A stretch of DNA of 64,000 nucleotides from Pseudonocardia sp. SCN 73-27 (GCA_001725415.1 MEGH01000034.1:1-64000); one strand, 5' to 3'. Shown: positions 32,728 through 41,889, counted from the first letter of the stretch. Notes: generated from the sequence alone by a model not told the origin. Numbers and translations: made by a program.

Positions 32728-33699
32728 ATGCGATCCGTGGTGTGTCACGAGCTGGGGCCGGTCGGGAAGCTGGCCGTCGAGGAGGGTCCGGTTCCGGTCC
32801 CGGGGCCGGGGGAGGTGCGGATCTCCGTCCGGGCGGCCGGCGCCAGCTTCGCCGCGGCATTGCAGGTCGCCGGCCGCTACCAGGTCCGCCGGCGGCCCCC
32901 GTACGTCCCGGGCGGCGAGGCGGCGGGCGTCGTCGACGCCGTCGGTCCCGGCGTCACCGGATGTCGACCCGGTGACCGGGTCTTCGCGGCCGTCGGGAGC
33001 GGGGCGTTCGCCGAGTACGTGGTCACGCCGGCCGGCCAGGTCGTGTCGCTGCCCGACGGGCTCGACTTCGCCCGCGGGGCGTCGTTCCTGCAGGCCTACG
33101 GGACGGCTTGGTTCGCCATGAAGCACCGGACCGTGGTGGGCCCCGGGGAGTGGGTGCTGGTGACCGGAGCCGGGGGCGGTGTCGGGCTGGCCGCGGTCGA
33201 CGTGGCCCGGGCAGCCGGGGCCCGGGTCGTCGCCGTCGCGTCGTCGGCGGACAAGCGGCGGCTGGCCCAGGACGCCGGGGCCGAGGCGGTGATCGACCCG
33301 CTGACCGAGGACACCAAGGCCCGGGCCCGCGAGCTGACCGGCGGCGACGGGCCCGACGTGGTCTACGACGTGGCGGGCGGCGACGTGGCGGAGGCCGCGC
33401 TGCGGGCACTGGCGTTCGGTGGCCGGTTCCTCGTGGTGGGGTTTCCCGGGGGGATCCCGACGATCCCGCTCAACCTGGTCCTGCTGCGAAACAGGACGGT
33501 CGTCGGCGTGGAGTGGGGGAGCTGGGTCGGGCGCCAGCCGGACGCGAATCGGGCCCTGGTCGGCGAGGTGGTCGCGGCCGTCGAGCGCGGAGAGCTCCGT
33601 CCGGTCGCCCCCGAGCGGCGTCCCCTCGACGACGCCGGCGCCGTGTTCGACGAGCTGCTGAACCGTCGTGCGGCGGGCAGGATCGTGCTGGTCCCGTGA
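32728..33699 (+). CDS. Zinc-independent MDR oxidoreductase, NADPH:quinone oxidoreductase-like
   Basis: The 323-residue protein is an MDR enzyme without zinc-ligand cysteines. The GroES-like domain (YVPGGEAAGVVDAVGPGVTG) is followed by the Rossmann motif VLVTGAGGGVGLAAVDVARA and VASSADKRRLA, in which Ser/Lys after strand 2 favour NADPH. Family members reduce quinones, enones or enoyl-CoA. I chose ATG 32728 close behind the motif B site; no clear Shine-Dalgarno is present, so the transcript may be leaderless or nearly so. Confidence 0.86.
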   Translation: MRSVVCHELGPVGKLAVEEGPVPVPGPGEVRISVRAAGASFAAALQVAGRYQVRRRPPYVPGGEAAGVVDAVGPGVTGCRPGDRVFAAVGSGAFAEYVVTPAGQVVSLPDGLDFARGASFLQAYGTAWFAMKHRTVVGPGEWVLVTGAGGGVGLAAVDVARAAGARVVAVASSADKRRLAQDAGAEAVIDPLTEDTKARARELTGGDGPDVVYDVAGGDVAEAALRALAFGGRFLVVGFPGGIPTIPLNLVLLRNRTVVGVEWGSWVGRQPDANRALVGEVVAAVERGELRPVAPERRPLDDAGAVFDELLNRRAAGRIVLVP

Positions 33700-33702
33700 G
33701 GA

Positions 33703-34350
33703 TCAGGCGCGGGCGCGCCGCTCGGCCTCGTGCGGTCGGAGGTCGTCGCCGCGGTCGAGGATCGAGCGGATGATTCCGCGGGCCACGTTCTCGAACATCT
33801 CGTGGGGGGTCGCGCGCTGGGTACGGACCGCGGCCGTGAGGTGCGGGAACCGGTCGGCGTCCCCGTCGGGCCCGGTCGGCTCGATGGGCGTGGACTCCCG
33901 CACCGCGTTGCCGATCGCCCACCGTTCGAGGGACTCGTGGAGGAGCATGACGTCCTCCGCCGGGATGCCGCCCTCGATGAGGCGGGCTGTGACGGCCTCG
34001 CGGTCGCCGTTGCCCACGGTGCGCTGCCGGACCAGGACCGGGACGAGGTTCGGGTTGGCGAGCAGGGCGTCGCGCAGCCCGACGACGCCCCACAGCAGCA
34101 GCTGCTCGGGGCTGACGTCGTCGCCGAGCATCCGCCGTGGAACCCGGGTGAGGGCGTACTCAGCGACCGCGACGACGATCTCCTCCTTGTCCCGGAAGTG
34201 GTTGTAGAGGGACGCCCCCTTGACGCCGAGGTCGGTCGCGAGGCGGCGGGTCGTCAGCGCGTCGAGGCCCTCGTCGTCGACGATCCGCAGAGCTGCCTCG
34301 ACGATGCGTTCCCGGGAGAGCAGGGGCGTCTTGGGTCGACCTCGGGTCAC
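33703..34350 (-). CDS. TetR-family transcriptional regulator (TetR-2)
   Basis: The N-terminus VTRGRPKTPLLSRERIVEAA leads into a TetR helix-turn-helix (DALTTRRLATDLGVKGASLY, NHFRDKEEIV), and residues ~75-195 match the TetR C-terminal helical domain type. I prefer GTG 34350 (215 residues); in-frame GTG at 34395 would add 15 residues and place the motif B palindrome (34366-34380) inside the gene. It is divergent from the acyl-CoA dehydrogenase gene at 34442 with a long palindrome between, so it is the best candidate to bind motif A. It ends three bases from the convergent oxidoreductase gene. Confidence 0.85.
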   Translation of the reverse strand: MTRGRPKTPLLSRERIVEAALRIVDDEGLDALTTRRLATDLGVKGASLYNHFRDKEEIVVAVAEYALTRVPRRMLGDDVSPEQLLLWGVVGLRDALLANPNLVPVLVRQRTVGNGDREAVTARLIEGGIPAEDVMLLHESLERWAIGNAVRESTPIEPTGPDGDADRFPHLTAAVRTQRATPHEMFENVARGIIRSILDRGDDLRPHEAERRARA

Positions 34351-34365
34351 CACCTCGCGGATATT

Positions 34366-34380
34366 ACCAACGCTGCTAGT
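34366..34380 (-). promoter_or_regulatory. Motif B operator candidate at the TetR-2 promoter
   Basis: On the minus strand ACTAGCAGCGTTGGT matches ACTANCNNNGNTNRT fully. It lies 16 bp before the preferred GTG start of TetR-2. Confidence 0.45.
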
Positions 34381-34400
34381 TGACGCCGGACGCACCGCCG

Positions 34401-34427
34401 GCCACTTGACTTGTTAAGTCAAGTGGC
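34401..34427. promoter_or_regulatory. Perfect 12-bp-arm palindrome containing motif A, between TetR-2 and the acyl-CoA dehydrogenase gene
   Basis: Arms GCCACTTGACTT and AAGTCAAGTGGC flank a GTT centre and are exact complements. Within it ACTTGTTAAGTCAAGT (34409-34424) fits ACTTG-N6-CAAGT perfectly. It ends 14 bp before the ATG at 34442, a position that would block transcription initiation. TetR family operators commonly have this form. Confidence 0.65.
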
Positions 34428-34441
34428 CGAAGCTCCTCTCC

Positions 34442-35740
34442 ATGGCTTGGGACTTCGAGGTGGACCCCACGTACGCCGAGCAGCTGCGCTGGGTCGAGGA
34501 GTTCGTCCGGGACGAGGTGGAGCCGCTCGACGTCGCCCTGGGCAATCCGTATGACAAGTCCGACGAGGTCGCGAACTCGATCGTCGCACCGTTGCGGGAC
34601 GCGGTGCGGGAGCGCGGTCTGTGGGCCGTGCACCTCGGGCCGGAGTTGGGCGGACCCGGCTACGGACAGGTCGAGCTCGGTCTGCTCAACGAGATCCTCG
34701 GCCGGTCGCGGTGGGCCCCCTCGGTGTTCGGCTGCCAGGCGCCCGACTCGGGCAACGCTGAGATCCTGGCCCGATTCGGAACCGCCGAGCAGAAGCAGCG
34801 GTACCTCGAACCGCTGCTCGCCGGCCGGATCTGCTCGTGCTACTCGATGACCGAGCCGCAGGCGGGTGCCGACCCGACGCTGCTGCGCGCCACCGCTCAC
34901 CTCGACGGCGACCACTGGGTCCTCAACGGCGAGAAGTGGTTCTCCACCAACGCCCGCTACGCCGCGTTCTTCCTGGTCATGGCAGTCACCGAACCCGACG
35001 CGGCGCCGCACCGCAGCATGAGCATGTTCATCGTGCCTGCCGACACCCCGGGCGTGGAGATCCTGCGCAACGTCGGTCTCGGCCACGAGCCGCCCGGCCA
35101 CGGCAGCCATGGCTACGTCCGCTACGACGACGTGCGCGTACCGGCCGACCACCTGCTCGGCGAGCGCGGCCAGGCGTTCGTCATCGCCCAGACCCGGCTC
35201 GGCGGCGGCCGGGTGCACCACGCGATGCGCACGATCGGCCGGGCCCGCAAGACGTTCGACGCGATGTGCGAGCGCGCCCTGTCGCGTGAGGTTCGGACCG
35301 GGCCGCTCGCGTCGCTTGGGGTCGTCCAGGAGCAGATCGCCGAGAGCTGGATTCAGATCGAGCAGTTCCGGCTTCTGGTCATGCGCACGGCCTGGCTGAT
35401 CGACAAGCACAATGACTACCGGAAGGTGCGCCGCGACATCGCGGCGGTCAAGGTCGCGATGCCGGCCGTGCTCGGCGACGTCGCCCGCCGGACGCTGCAT
35501 CTGCACGGTGCGCTGGGAGTGTCGAACGAGATGAACTTCGTCGAGATGATGGTCGACGCGGAGATGCTCGCGCTCGCCGACGGGCCCTCGGAGGTGCACC
35601 GCGTAACCATTGCGCGCGACGTGCTTGCCGAGTACCGGCCGGTCGACACGCTCTTCCCGAGCGGACACCTGCCCACCCGTCGCGAGGCGGCCCTACGGAA
35701 GCTGGCTCCCGCCCTCCCCAACGGTTGGAACGCGTCGTGA
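34442..35740 (+). CDS. Acyl-CoA dehydrogenase, ACAD10/11-like
   Basis: The 432-residue protein shows the acyl-CoA dehydrogenase fold, with FAD-binding text CYSMTEPQAGADPTLL, GEKWFSTNARYAAF and a C-terminal helical domain containing LHLHGALGVSNEMNF and LADGPSEVHRVTIAR; the last segment resembles the ACAD10/11 and FadE-type ending. It likely desaturates the CoA ester made by one of the ligases. It is first in an operon with an SDR (overlapping GTGA) and a phosphotransferase, a trio often found together in beta-oxidation-like degradation of unusual acids. Confidence 0.88.
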   Translation: MAWDFEVDPTYAEQLRWVEEFVRDEVEPLDVALGNPYDKSDEVANSIVAPLRDAVRERGLWAVHLGPELGGPGYGQVELGLLNEILGRSRWAPSVFGCQAPDSGNAEILARFGTAEQKQRYLEPLLAGRICSCYSMTEPQAGADPTLLRATAHLDGDHWVLNGEKWFSTNARYAAFFLVMAVTEPDAAPHRSMSMFIVPADTPGVEILRNVGLGHEPPGHGSHGYVRYDDVRVPADHLLGERGQAFVIAQTRLGGGRVHHAMRTIGRARKTFDAMCERALSREVRTGPLASLGVVQEQIAESWIQIEQFRLLVMRTAWLIDKHNDYRKVRRDIAAVKVAMPAVLGDVARRTLHLHGALGVSNEMNFVEMMVDAEMLALADGPSEVHRVTIARDVLAEYRPVDTLFPSGHLPTRREAALRKLAPALPNGWNAS

Positions 35741-36519
35741 TCACGATTCCTCCCTCGGACTCCCGGTTCTCGCTCGCCGGCAAGGTCGCCGTCGTGACCG
35801 GTGGCAGCCGCGGGCTGGGACAGGTCATGGCGCATGCGCTGGCTGTCCACGGCGCCGACGTCGTCGTCGCCAGCCGCAAGGGCGACGCCTGCGACGCGGT
35901 CGCCGCCCGGATCGCAGCCGTGACCGGACGGGACGTGCGGGGGTTCGCCTTCCACGCCGGACGCTGGCCGGACTGCGACCGGCTCGCCGACTGGGCGTTC
36001 GACACGTTCGGCCACATCGAGATCCTGGTCAACAACGCCGGGATGTCGCCGCTCTACCCGTCGCTGGACGCGGTGACCGAGGAGCTCTTCGACAAGGTGC
36101 TCGCGGTGAACCTCAAGGGCGCCTTTCGGTTGTCGGCCCTGTTCGGCACCAAGATGGCTGCCGCTGGCGGCGGGTCGATCATCAACATCGGCAGCGTCGC
36201 GGCGATCCAGCCGCAGCCGAACGAGGTGCCCTACGCCGCGGCCAAGGCGGGGCTGAACGCGATGACCGTCGGGCTCGCGCACACGTTCGGGCCGTCAGTG
36301 CGGGCCAACGTCATCATGCCTGGGCCATTCCTGACCGACGTGTCGAAGGCCTGGGACATGGACGGCTTCGAGCGCAAGGCGCAGGGGATCCCGCTGCGCC
36401 GTGGCGGCCGCCCGGAGGAGATCGCCGGCGCCGCTGTGTACCTGGCCAGCGACGCGTCGAGCTTCACCACCGGGGCGGTCCTCAAGATCGACGGGGGGTA
36501 CGCCCATGCCACCGCCTGA
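35737..36519 (+). CDS. Short-chain dehydrogenase/reductase (SDR)
   Basis: The 260-residue SDR has VAVVTGGSRGLG, basic SRKGDA after strand 2 (NADP-type), NNAGMSPL, Ser in NIGSVAA, active-site YAAAKAG and a C-terminal FTTGAVLKIDGG. The overlap GTGA with the previous gene favours GTG 35737; a TTG at 35725 is possible. It follows the ACAD10/11-like dehydrogenase and precedes the phosphotransferase, suggesting oxidation of a hydroxyacyl-CoA. Confidence 0.87.
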   Translation: MITIPPSDSRFSLAGKVAVVTGGSRGLGQVMAHALAVHGADVVVASRKGDACDAVAARIAAVTGRDVRGFAFHAGRWPDCDRLADWAFDTFGHIEILVNNAGMSPLYPSLDAVTEELFDKVLAVNLKGAFRLSALFGTKMAAAGGGSIINIGSVAAIQPQPNEVPYAAAKAGLNAMTVGLAHTFGPSVRANVIMPGPFLTDVSKAWDMDGFERKAQGIPLRRGGRPEEIAGAAVYLASDASSFTTGAVLKIDGGYAHATA

Positions 36520-37552
36520 GGTGCTGCCCGGCGTCGACGTCGGCCGACTGGGCGCCTGGATGGACGACGTCGGGCTCCCGCCGGGGCCGATCGCCGGTGG
36601 GGTGCTGCTGGGCGGCGGGACGCAGAACATCCTCGTCCGGTTCGACCGGGGCGGGAGCCGCTACGTGCTTCGCCGGCCGCCGTTGCACAAGCGCCACAAC
36701 AGCGACGAGACGATGCGGCGGGAGGCGCGCGTGCTCGCCGCGCTCGCCTCGACCGACGTGCCGCACGCCCGGCTGGTCGCCGCTTGCCCGGACGAGGCTG
36801 TGCTGGGGGCCGCCTTCTACCTGATGGAGCCGGTCGACGGGGCGAACCCGACCACCGATCTGCCCGAGCGTTACGTCGCGTCGCCGGACTGGCGCCGCCG
36901 GCTCGGCCTCGCGATCGTCGAGGGGATCGCCGCGCTCGGCCAGGTCGACCACCTGGCCGTGGGCCTCGGCGATCTGGGTCGGGTCGACGGCTACCTCGAA
37001 CGGCAGGTCACCCGCTGGCGGGCCCAACTGGACGGCTACCTCGCGCTCGACGGCTATCCCGGCCCCGACGTCGCGGAGCTCGACGACATCGGTGCCTGGC
37101 TCGAGGCGCACCGTCCCGCAGACTTCCGGCCCGGTCTGGTCCACGGCGACTACCACCTGGCGAACGTGCTGGTCGCGCACGACCGGCCCGCGGTCGCCGC
37201 TATCGTCGACTGGGAACTGGCCACGATCGGTGACCCGCTGCTGGACCTTGCCGGGCTGCTCGTCACGTGGCCGCCGCCGGCGGGTGCGTGGCGCGGGGCG
37301 ATCGGCATCGAGCCCTGGTGCGGGTTTCCGACGGCCGCCGAGCTGGTCGCGCACTACCGCGCGCTGACCGGTCGCGACCTCGGATCGCTGCGTTGGTACG
37401 AGGTCCTGTACTGCTTCAAGATGGGAATCATCCTGGAAGGCACCTTTGCCCGCGCCTGCGCAGGCCAGGCCGACATGGCGGTCGGCGAACGGCTGCTGCT
37501 GCTGGCCCGCAGGCGCTTCGCGCACGCGGCTCGGCGCATCGCCGAGACCTGA
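36506..37552 (+). CDS. Aminoglycoside-phosphotransferase-fold kinase, ACAD10-like
   Basis: The 348-residue protein has the APH kinase fold: a nucleotide-binding N-lobe (GGGTQNILVRF; VLRRPP), the catalytic loop GLVHGDYHLANVLV and the metal-binding IVDWELATIGDPLLDLA. In animals and bacteria this domain accompanies ACAD10/11 enzymes and phosphorylates 4-hydroxyacyl-CoA before elimination and isomerisation. Its position two genes after an ACAD10/11-like dehydrogenase makes the same job likely here, so this operon may handle hydroxylated (for example 4-hydroxy) acyl groups. ATG 36506 overlaps the SDR gene by 14 bp. Confidence 0.87.
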   Translation: MPPPEVLPGVDVGRLGAWMDDVGLPPGPIAGGVLLGGGTQNILVRFDRGGSRYVLRRPPLHKRHNSDETMRREARVLAALASTDVPHARLVAACPDEAVLGAAFYLMEPVDGANPTTDLPERYVASPDWRRRLGLAIVEGIAALGQVDHLAVGLGDLGRVDGYLERQVTRWRAQLDGYLALDGYPGPDVAELDDIGAWLEAHRPADFRPGLVHGDYHLANVLVAHDRPAVAAIVDWELATIGDPLLDLAGLLVTWPPPAGAWRGAIGIEPWCGFPTAAELVAHYRALTGRDLGSLRWYEVLYCFKMGIILEGTFARACAGQADMAVGERLLLLARRRFAHAARRIAET

Positions 37553-37570
37553 CCACCCGGCACGCCACCG

Positions 37571-37586
37571 AATTGACAGGACAGGT
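37571..37586 (+). promoter_or_regulatory. Degenerate motif A site before the ABC importer operon
   Basis: AATTGACAGGACAGGT fits ACTTG-N6-CAAGT with two mismatches; it lies 12 bp before a motif B site in the 152-bp gap upstream of the importer genes. Confidence 0.3.
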
Positions 37587-37598
37587 GGGCGTCCTTAA

Positions 37599-37613
37599 AC
37601 TATCAGTGAAAGT
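37599..37613 (+). promoter_or_regulatory. Motif B-like site before the ABC importer operon
   Basis: ACTATCAGTGAAAGT fits ACTANCNNNGNTNRT with one mismatch (A at position 12), in an AT-rich island about 90 bp upstream of the ATPase start. Confidence 0.4.
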
Positions 37614-37704
37614 TAAGGGTGCTCTGAGCCCCTGCTCCCGTGCGGATCATCCGTTTCACCTTCGCGGCGATGAGCCGCGAGCTCTTGCGGAGGGACATCG
37701 GCCA

Positions 37705-38544
37705 ATGGCGACTGCTGAACCTCAGGCGTGCCGGAGCGGGTCGGTTCACGACACCCGCCCGCGGATCGCCGTGGAGCGGGTCAGCCGCTCCTTCCAGAGC
37801 TCGACCGGCGAGGTCGTCGCGCTCGCCGACGTCGACCTGACGATCCCGGACGGGCAGTTCTGCTGCCTCGTCGGGCCGTCGGGTTGCGGCAAGACGACGC
37901 TGCTGCGCATCCTCGCCGGGCTGGCCCGGCCGAGCAGCGGCCGAGCGGTCGTCCGACACGACGACCCGCGTCGCCTCGCCCACTCCGTGGTGTTCCAGGA
38001 CTACTCGGTCTTCCCCTGGAAGACCGTGCGGCAGAACGTCGAGCTGCCGATCCGGGCCCGCGGGGTGTCCAAACGCGAGGCCGCGGCCGCCGGACGCGAG
38101 TGGCTGCGCCGCGTCGGGCTCGTCGGCTTCGAGGACAGCTGGCCGGCACAGCTGTCGGGCGGGATGCGGCAGCGCGTCGCCATCGCACGCGCGTTCGCCT
38201 GCGATCCCGAGATGCTGCTAATGGACGAGCCGCTCGCCGCGCTCGACGCCCAGATGCGACTCCTCCTGCAGGAGCAACTGCTGGCGCTGAGCCAGGAGGA
38301 GGCCAAGACCGTCGTCTTCGTGACCCACTCCATCGAGGAGGCGATCCTGCTCGGCGACCGGATCGTCGTGATGGGCGCCCGGCCGGGCCGTGTGATCGCC
38401 GACATCGAGATCCCGTTCCCGCGGCCGCGCAGTCCCGCGCAGGTTCGCAAGGAGGAGCTGTTTGGCGAGCTGCACGAGTACATCTGGTCGTTGGTGCGCG
38501 GGCAGGTCGAGGACCAGCTCCGGCTGGACAAGGCAACCTCGTGA
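37705..38544 (+). CDS. ABC transporter ATP-binding protein, NitT/TauT family
   Basis: The 279-residue ATPase contains Walker A GPSGCGKTTLLRI, Q-loop VFQDYSVFPWKTV (typical of SsuB/TauB), signature LSGGMRQR, Walker B LLMDEPLAALD and the switch His in FVTHSIEEA. With the permease and binding protein it forms an importer for a sulfonate-, nitrate- or carboxylate-like solute. ATG 37705 follows GCGGAGGG. The TGA overlaps the permease GTG. Confidence 0.9.
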   Translation: MATAEPQACRSGSVHDTRPRIAVERVSRSFQSSTGEVVALADVDLTIPDGQFCCLVGPSGCGKTTLLRILAGLARPSSGRAVVRHDDPRRLAHSVVFQDYSVFPWKTVRQNVELPIRARGVSKREAAAAGREWLRRVGLVGFEDSWPAQLSGGMRQRVAIARAFACDPEMLLMDEPLAALDAQMRLLLQEQLLALSQEEAKTVVFVTHSIEEAILLGDRIVVMGARPGRVIADIEIPFPRPRSPAQVRKEELFGELHEYIWSLVRGQVEDQLRLDKATS

Positions 38545-39401
38545 GCAGCCCGTCCCACACGGGGCGGCGGGCCGCCGCTGCGTCCGGGGGACACGACATC
38601 GAGCTCGTGCCCGGTCGCCGCGAGCTCGATCCCGCCAGGGCGAACCGCCTCGACAAGCGCTGGGTGACGGCACTGGCGGTCCTCGTGCCTGTCCTGCTGG
38701 TCTCCTTCTGGCAGGTCGCGGCGACGGCCCGGTGGATCGACGTCCGCTTCTTCCCCGCACCGACACAGATTCTCGCGGACTGGCGGGGTCTCCTCGACAG
38801 CGGTGACTACGCCACCCATCTCGGCGCGAGTGCGCAGCGCATCGCGCTGGGCTACGCCCTCGGCGCGGCCGCCGGGGTCCTCGCCGGCCTGCTCATCGGC
38901 CGGGCCCGACTGGTCCGTAAGGCCCTGGAGCCGACGATCGTCGCGCTCTACACCGTGCCCAAGCTCGCGATCCTCCCGCTGCTGTTGCTCATCCTCGGGA
39001 TCGGCGAAGCGTCCAAGCTGACCCTGATCGCGGTCACCGTGTTCTTCATCGTGCTCATCAACACCAACGGTGCGCTCGAGGCCGTGCCGACCTCGCACAT
39101 CGAGGCGGGCCGCAGCTTCGGCCTCGACCGGATCGACATGGTCCGTCACATCGTCTTGCCCGCGGCGTCCCCACAGATCTTCGTCGGGCTCCGGATCGCA
39201 GCCGGAATGGCGGTCCTGGCCCTCGTCGGTGCCGAGTTCGTCGCCGCCGAATCGGGTCTGGGCTATCTGATCTGGAACTCCTGGAACCTCGGGATTCCCA
39301 GCTATATGTACATCGGGATCGTCACCATCTCGGTCCTCGGTGTGCTCGCCAATGGGCTGCTGCGGCTCGCGCAACGGGTTTGCCTGCCGTGGGACCGCTG
39401 A
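38541..39401 (+). CDS. ABC transporter permease, NitT/TauT family
   Basis: The 286-residue protein has an N-terminal cytoplasmic stretch, about six membrane helices and the BPD permease EAA-type coupling motif (EAGRSFGLDRIDMVRHIVLP) that contacts the ATPase. GTG 38541 overlaps the ATPase stop (GTGA). The permease is probably used as a homodimer; the binding-protein gene starts two bases after its stop. Confidence 0.9.
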   Translation: MSSPSHTGRRAAAASGGHDIELVPGRRELDPARANRLDKRWVTALAVLVPVLLVSFWQVAATARWIDVRFFPAPTQILADWRGLLDSGDYATHLGASAQRIALGYALGAAAGVLAGLLIGRARLVRKALEPTIVALYTVPKLAILPLLLLILGIGEASKLTLIAVTVFFIVLINTNGALEAVPTSHIEAGRSFGLDRIDMVRHIVLPAASPQIFVGLRIAAGMAVLALVGAEFVAAESGLGYLIWNSWNLGIPSYMYIGIVTISVLGVLANGLLRLAQRVCLPWDR

Positions 39402-39402
39402 C

Positions 39403-40467
39403 GTGAAGAGGCGGGCGAGGATCCGGAGGTGTCGCGCCCGGGCGGTCGTGCTTGCGTTCCTGGTCGCGGGTCTGGTCGCGGCGTGTGCCCCCGCGGGCAG
39501 CGACGGGGACTCGGCGGCGGCCTTCGACGCGAGGCCGCTGGACGCACCCGCGACCGTCGTGATCGGGCTCTACCCGTCGATCACGGTGCTGCCGCTCTAC
39601 GTCGCCCAGGAACGCGGCTACTTCGCCGCGGAACGGCTCGACGTACAGACGCCGCTGAGCAAGAGCTCGGTCGACTCGATGCCGCTGCTCGCGGCCGGGC
39701 GCATGGACGGGTTCGTCTCCGCGCCGAGCCCGTCGTTCATCAACAGCGTGCACAACGGCGTTCAGGCGAAGTTCGTTGCCTCCTTCGGCAACCCCCGGCC
39801 CGGCGGACCGAACTCGGCGTTCGTCGCGAAGAATGCCGGCCCGGTCACTGACGTCGCCTCGCTACGGGGGCGCCGGATCGCGGTCGGCAACGGCAAGGCC
39901 GACGCTGCGGCGTTCATGCTCGCGGAGCTGCTCAAACAAGGCAACCTGACCATGGACGACGTCCAGCTTGTCGACGTGGACCTGGCCGAGTCGGTCACCG
40001 CGCTGGAGAACGGATCGGTCGACGCGGCATACGTGCTCGGGGTGACGGCGGTGGACCTGCGCAACGCCGGGACGCACGTCGTCCTCGGTGACATGGACGC
40101 CGTGCTGGCGCAGGGCACGGGCGCGGGGATCATCTTCGGCAGCCGGCTGCTGGACCACGACACCCGGGTCGGAGCCGCGTTCCTGCGGGCGATCCGGCGC
40201 GGCGCCCAGGACTTGCAGGGCGACTACATGAACGACCCGCAGATCACGGCCATTCTCGCGAGGGCGATGAGACTCCCGGCCGAGGCGCTGCGCAAGCAGG
40301 GGCCGGTCGCCCCTGTCGTCAGCACTGACATGGCGATCGGCACGTCGTTCTTCGAGCGGATGCAGCAGTACTTCGTGGACGCCGGTGTGATCCCGCCCGG
40401 GCGGGCCATCGCGCTGGACCAGGCGTTCGACCAGCGGTTCGTCGACGCGATGCGGACGGCGGGCTGA
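39403..40467 (+). CDS. ABC transporter substrate-binding lipoprotein, NitT/TauT (SsuA/THI5-like) type
   Basis: The 354-residue protein has a basic N-terminus, a hydrophobic segment and the lipobox LVAACAP, then the same fold as its paralogue at 28469 (ATVVIGLYPSITVLPLYVAQ; AQGTGAGIIFGSRLL). It completes the importer encoded from 37705. GTG 39403 follows the permease stop directly. The two paralogues differ mostly in the N-domain pocket region (SKSSVDSM against TSSVDAV), so they may bind related solutes. Confidence 0.89.
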   Translation: MKRRARIRRCRARAVVLAFLVAGLVAACAPAGSDGDSAAAFDARPLDAPATVVIGLYPSITVLPLYVAQERGYFAAERLDVQTPLSKSSVDSMPLLAAGRMDGFVSAPSPSFINSVHNGVQAKFVASFGNPRPGGPNSAFVAKNAGPVTDVASLRGRRIAVGNGKADAAAFMLAELLKQGNLTMDDVQLVDVDLAESVTALENGSVDAAYVLGVTAVDLRNAGTHVVLGDMDAVLAQGTGAGIIFGSRLLDHDTRVGAAFLRAIRRGAQDLQGDYMNDPQITAILARAMRLPAEALRKQGPVAPVVSTDMAIGTSFFERMQQYFVDAGVIPPGRAIALDQAFDQRFVDAMRTAG

Positions 40468-40536
40468 CCACGTGGACGAGCCGAACGACACCCGACCCCG
40501 CTCGGCGGGGCACATCCGGAGCATCGGAGGAACACC

Positions 40537-41889
40537 GTGACCGTGACCGTCGAAGCCGACGCGACGGCGGACCAGACCGTCGACGAGCGGCTGTTGATCG
40601 TGTCCGCCGACGCGCACGTCGGACCGCGGTTGGTCGAGGACCTGCGTCCCTACTGCGAGCGGCGGCTGTTCGACGAGTTCGACGCGTTCGCCGCGAAGAT
40701 CGGTCCCATCCCGACCGACCCCGACGAGATCGTCGCCGCGATGCGCAAGCGCGGCGTGGGCCGCGAGCTCACGGCGGCGATGGCGTGGAACCAGCGGTCG
40801 GAGGGGCATTACGACCCCGCCGCGCGGGTCCGCGACATGGACGCCGACGGCGTCGCTGCGGAGGTCCTGTTCCACGGCAGCCAGAACTTCGTCCCGCTGC
40901 CGTTCGACGCCGACAACCTGTTCGGCAACATCCAGCGGGCCAGCAGCACCGACTACGAGCTGCTCGCCGCCGGCCGCCGGATCTACAACCGCTGGCTCGC
41001 CGACTTCTGCAACAGCGCCCCGGGCCGCTTCGTCGGCCTCGCCCAGCTGCCGATCTGGGACGTCGAGGCGAGCATTGAGGAGGCCGCCTGGGCCGCGTCG
41101 GCCGGACTGGGCGGGATCAACTTCCCGGCGGCCGACGCGCCGGGGATGCCCCCGCTCGACGACGAGGCCTTCGAACGCTTCTACGCGCTCTGCTCGGACC
41201 AGGACCTGCCGCTGACGACGCACATCAGCGCGGCGCCGCCGACGCACCGCTATTGGCGCAGCCCCTACGGCGGAGCGATCGGGCTCGTCGACGCCGGCTG
41301 GTGGTGCCGGCGTTCGCTCACGATCCTGACCCTCATGGGTGCCTTCGAGCGACACCGCAACCTGAAGGTCGTCCTGACCGAGCACCCGGGCGCGTGGCTC
41401 GTCGACGCCGTCGAGGAGCTCGACTCGATCTACGACTACATGCAGAGCGGGCCGCTGCGGGCGTCGCTGCCCCGTCGGCCCGGCGAGTACATCGGCGAGC
41501 ACGTCTGGATCGGGGCGAGCTTCCAGTCCCGGCCCGAGGCCGAGGACGCCGTGGCGCGGGGCTACAGCGGGCGGCTGATGTGGGGCTCGGACTACCCGCA
41601 CGCCGAGGGCACCTGGTGCTACCAGGAGGGCGAGGGCGGGGTCCGGATGACGCACGTCGCGATCGCCAACACCTACCACGACCTGCCGCTGACGGAGGTG
41701 CGCGGGATGCTCGGGGGCAACGCCGTCGACTGCTACAGCCGGCTCGACGCGGGTGGGCTGCGGGACGTGGCCGAGCGCATCGGCGCGCCCCGTCCCCGCG
41801 AGGTGCTCGTCGCCGGGCTCGAGCCGGAGCAGGAGTTCCCCAACCGTCGGACCAGCATGGCCTTCCGCACGCACGGGCACTGGGCGTGA
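40537..41889 (+). CDS. Amidohydrolase-related (ACMSD/amidohydrolase-2 family) metal-dependent hydrolase or decarboxylase
   Basis: The 450-residue protein opens with the metal motif SADAHVGP (where the family has DxHxH) and continues with the TIM-barrel segments ATP-free THISAAPPTHRYWRS, VVLTEHPGAWLVDAVEELD and GSDYPHAEGTW, the last holding the catalytic Asp. This subfamily includes decarboxylases (ACMSD, gamma-resorcylate) and hydrolases of ring-cleavage products. It follows the importer operon on the same strand and overlaps the small downstream gene, so it may act early in the pathway. GTG 40537 follows GGAGGA. Confidence 0.85.
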   Translation: MTVTVEADATADQTVDERLLIVSADAHVGPRLVEDLRPYCERRLFDEFDAFAAKIGPIPTDPDEIVAAMRKRGVGRELTAAMAWNQRSEGHYDPAARVRDMDADGVAAEVLFHGSQNFVPLPFDADNLFGNIQRASSTDYELLAAGRRIYNRWLADFCNSAPGRFVGLAQLPIWDVEASIEEAAWAASAGLGGINFPAADAPGMPPLDDEAFERFYALCSDQDLPLTTHISAAPPTHRYWRSPYGGAIGLVDAGWWCRRSLTILTLMGAFERHRNLKVVLTEHPGAWLVDAVEELDSIYDYMQSGPLRASLPRRPGEYIGEHVWIGASFQSRPEAEDAVARGYSGRLMWGSDYPHAEGTWCYQEGEGGVRMTHVAIANTYHDLPLTEVRGMLGGNAVDCYSRLDAGGLRDVAERIGAPRPREVLVAGLEPEQEFPNRRTSMAFRTHGHWA

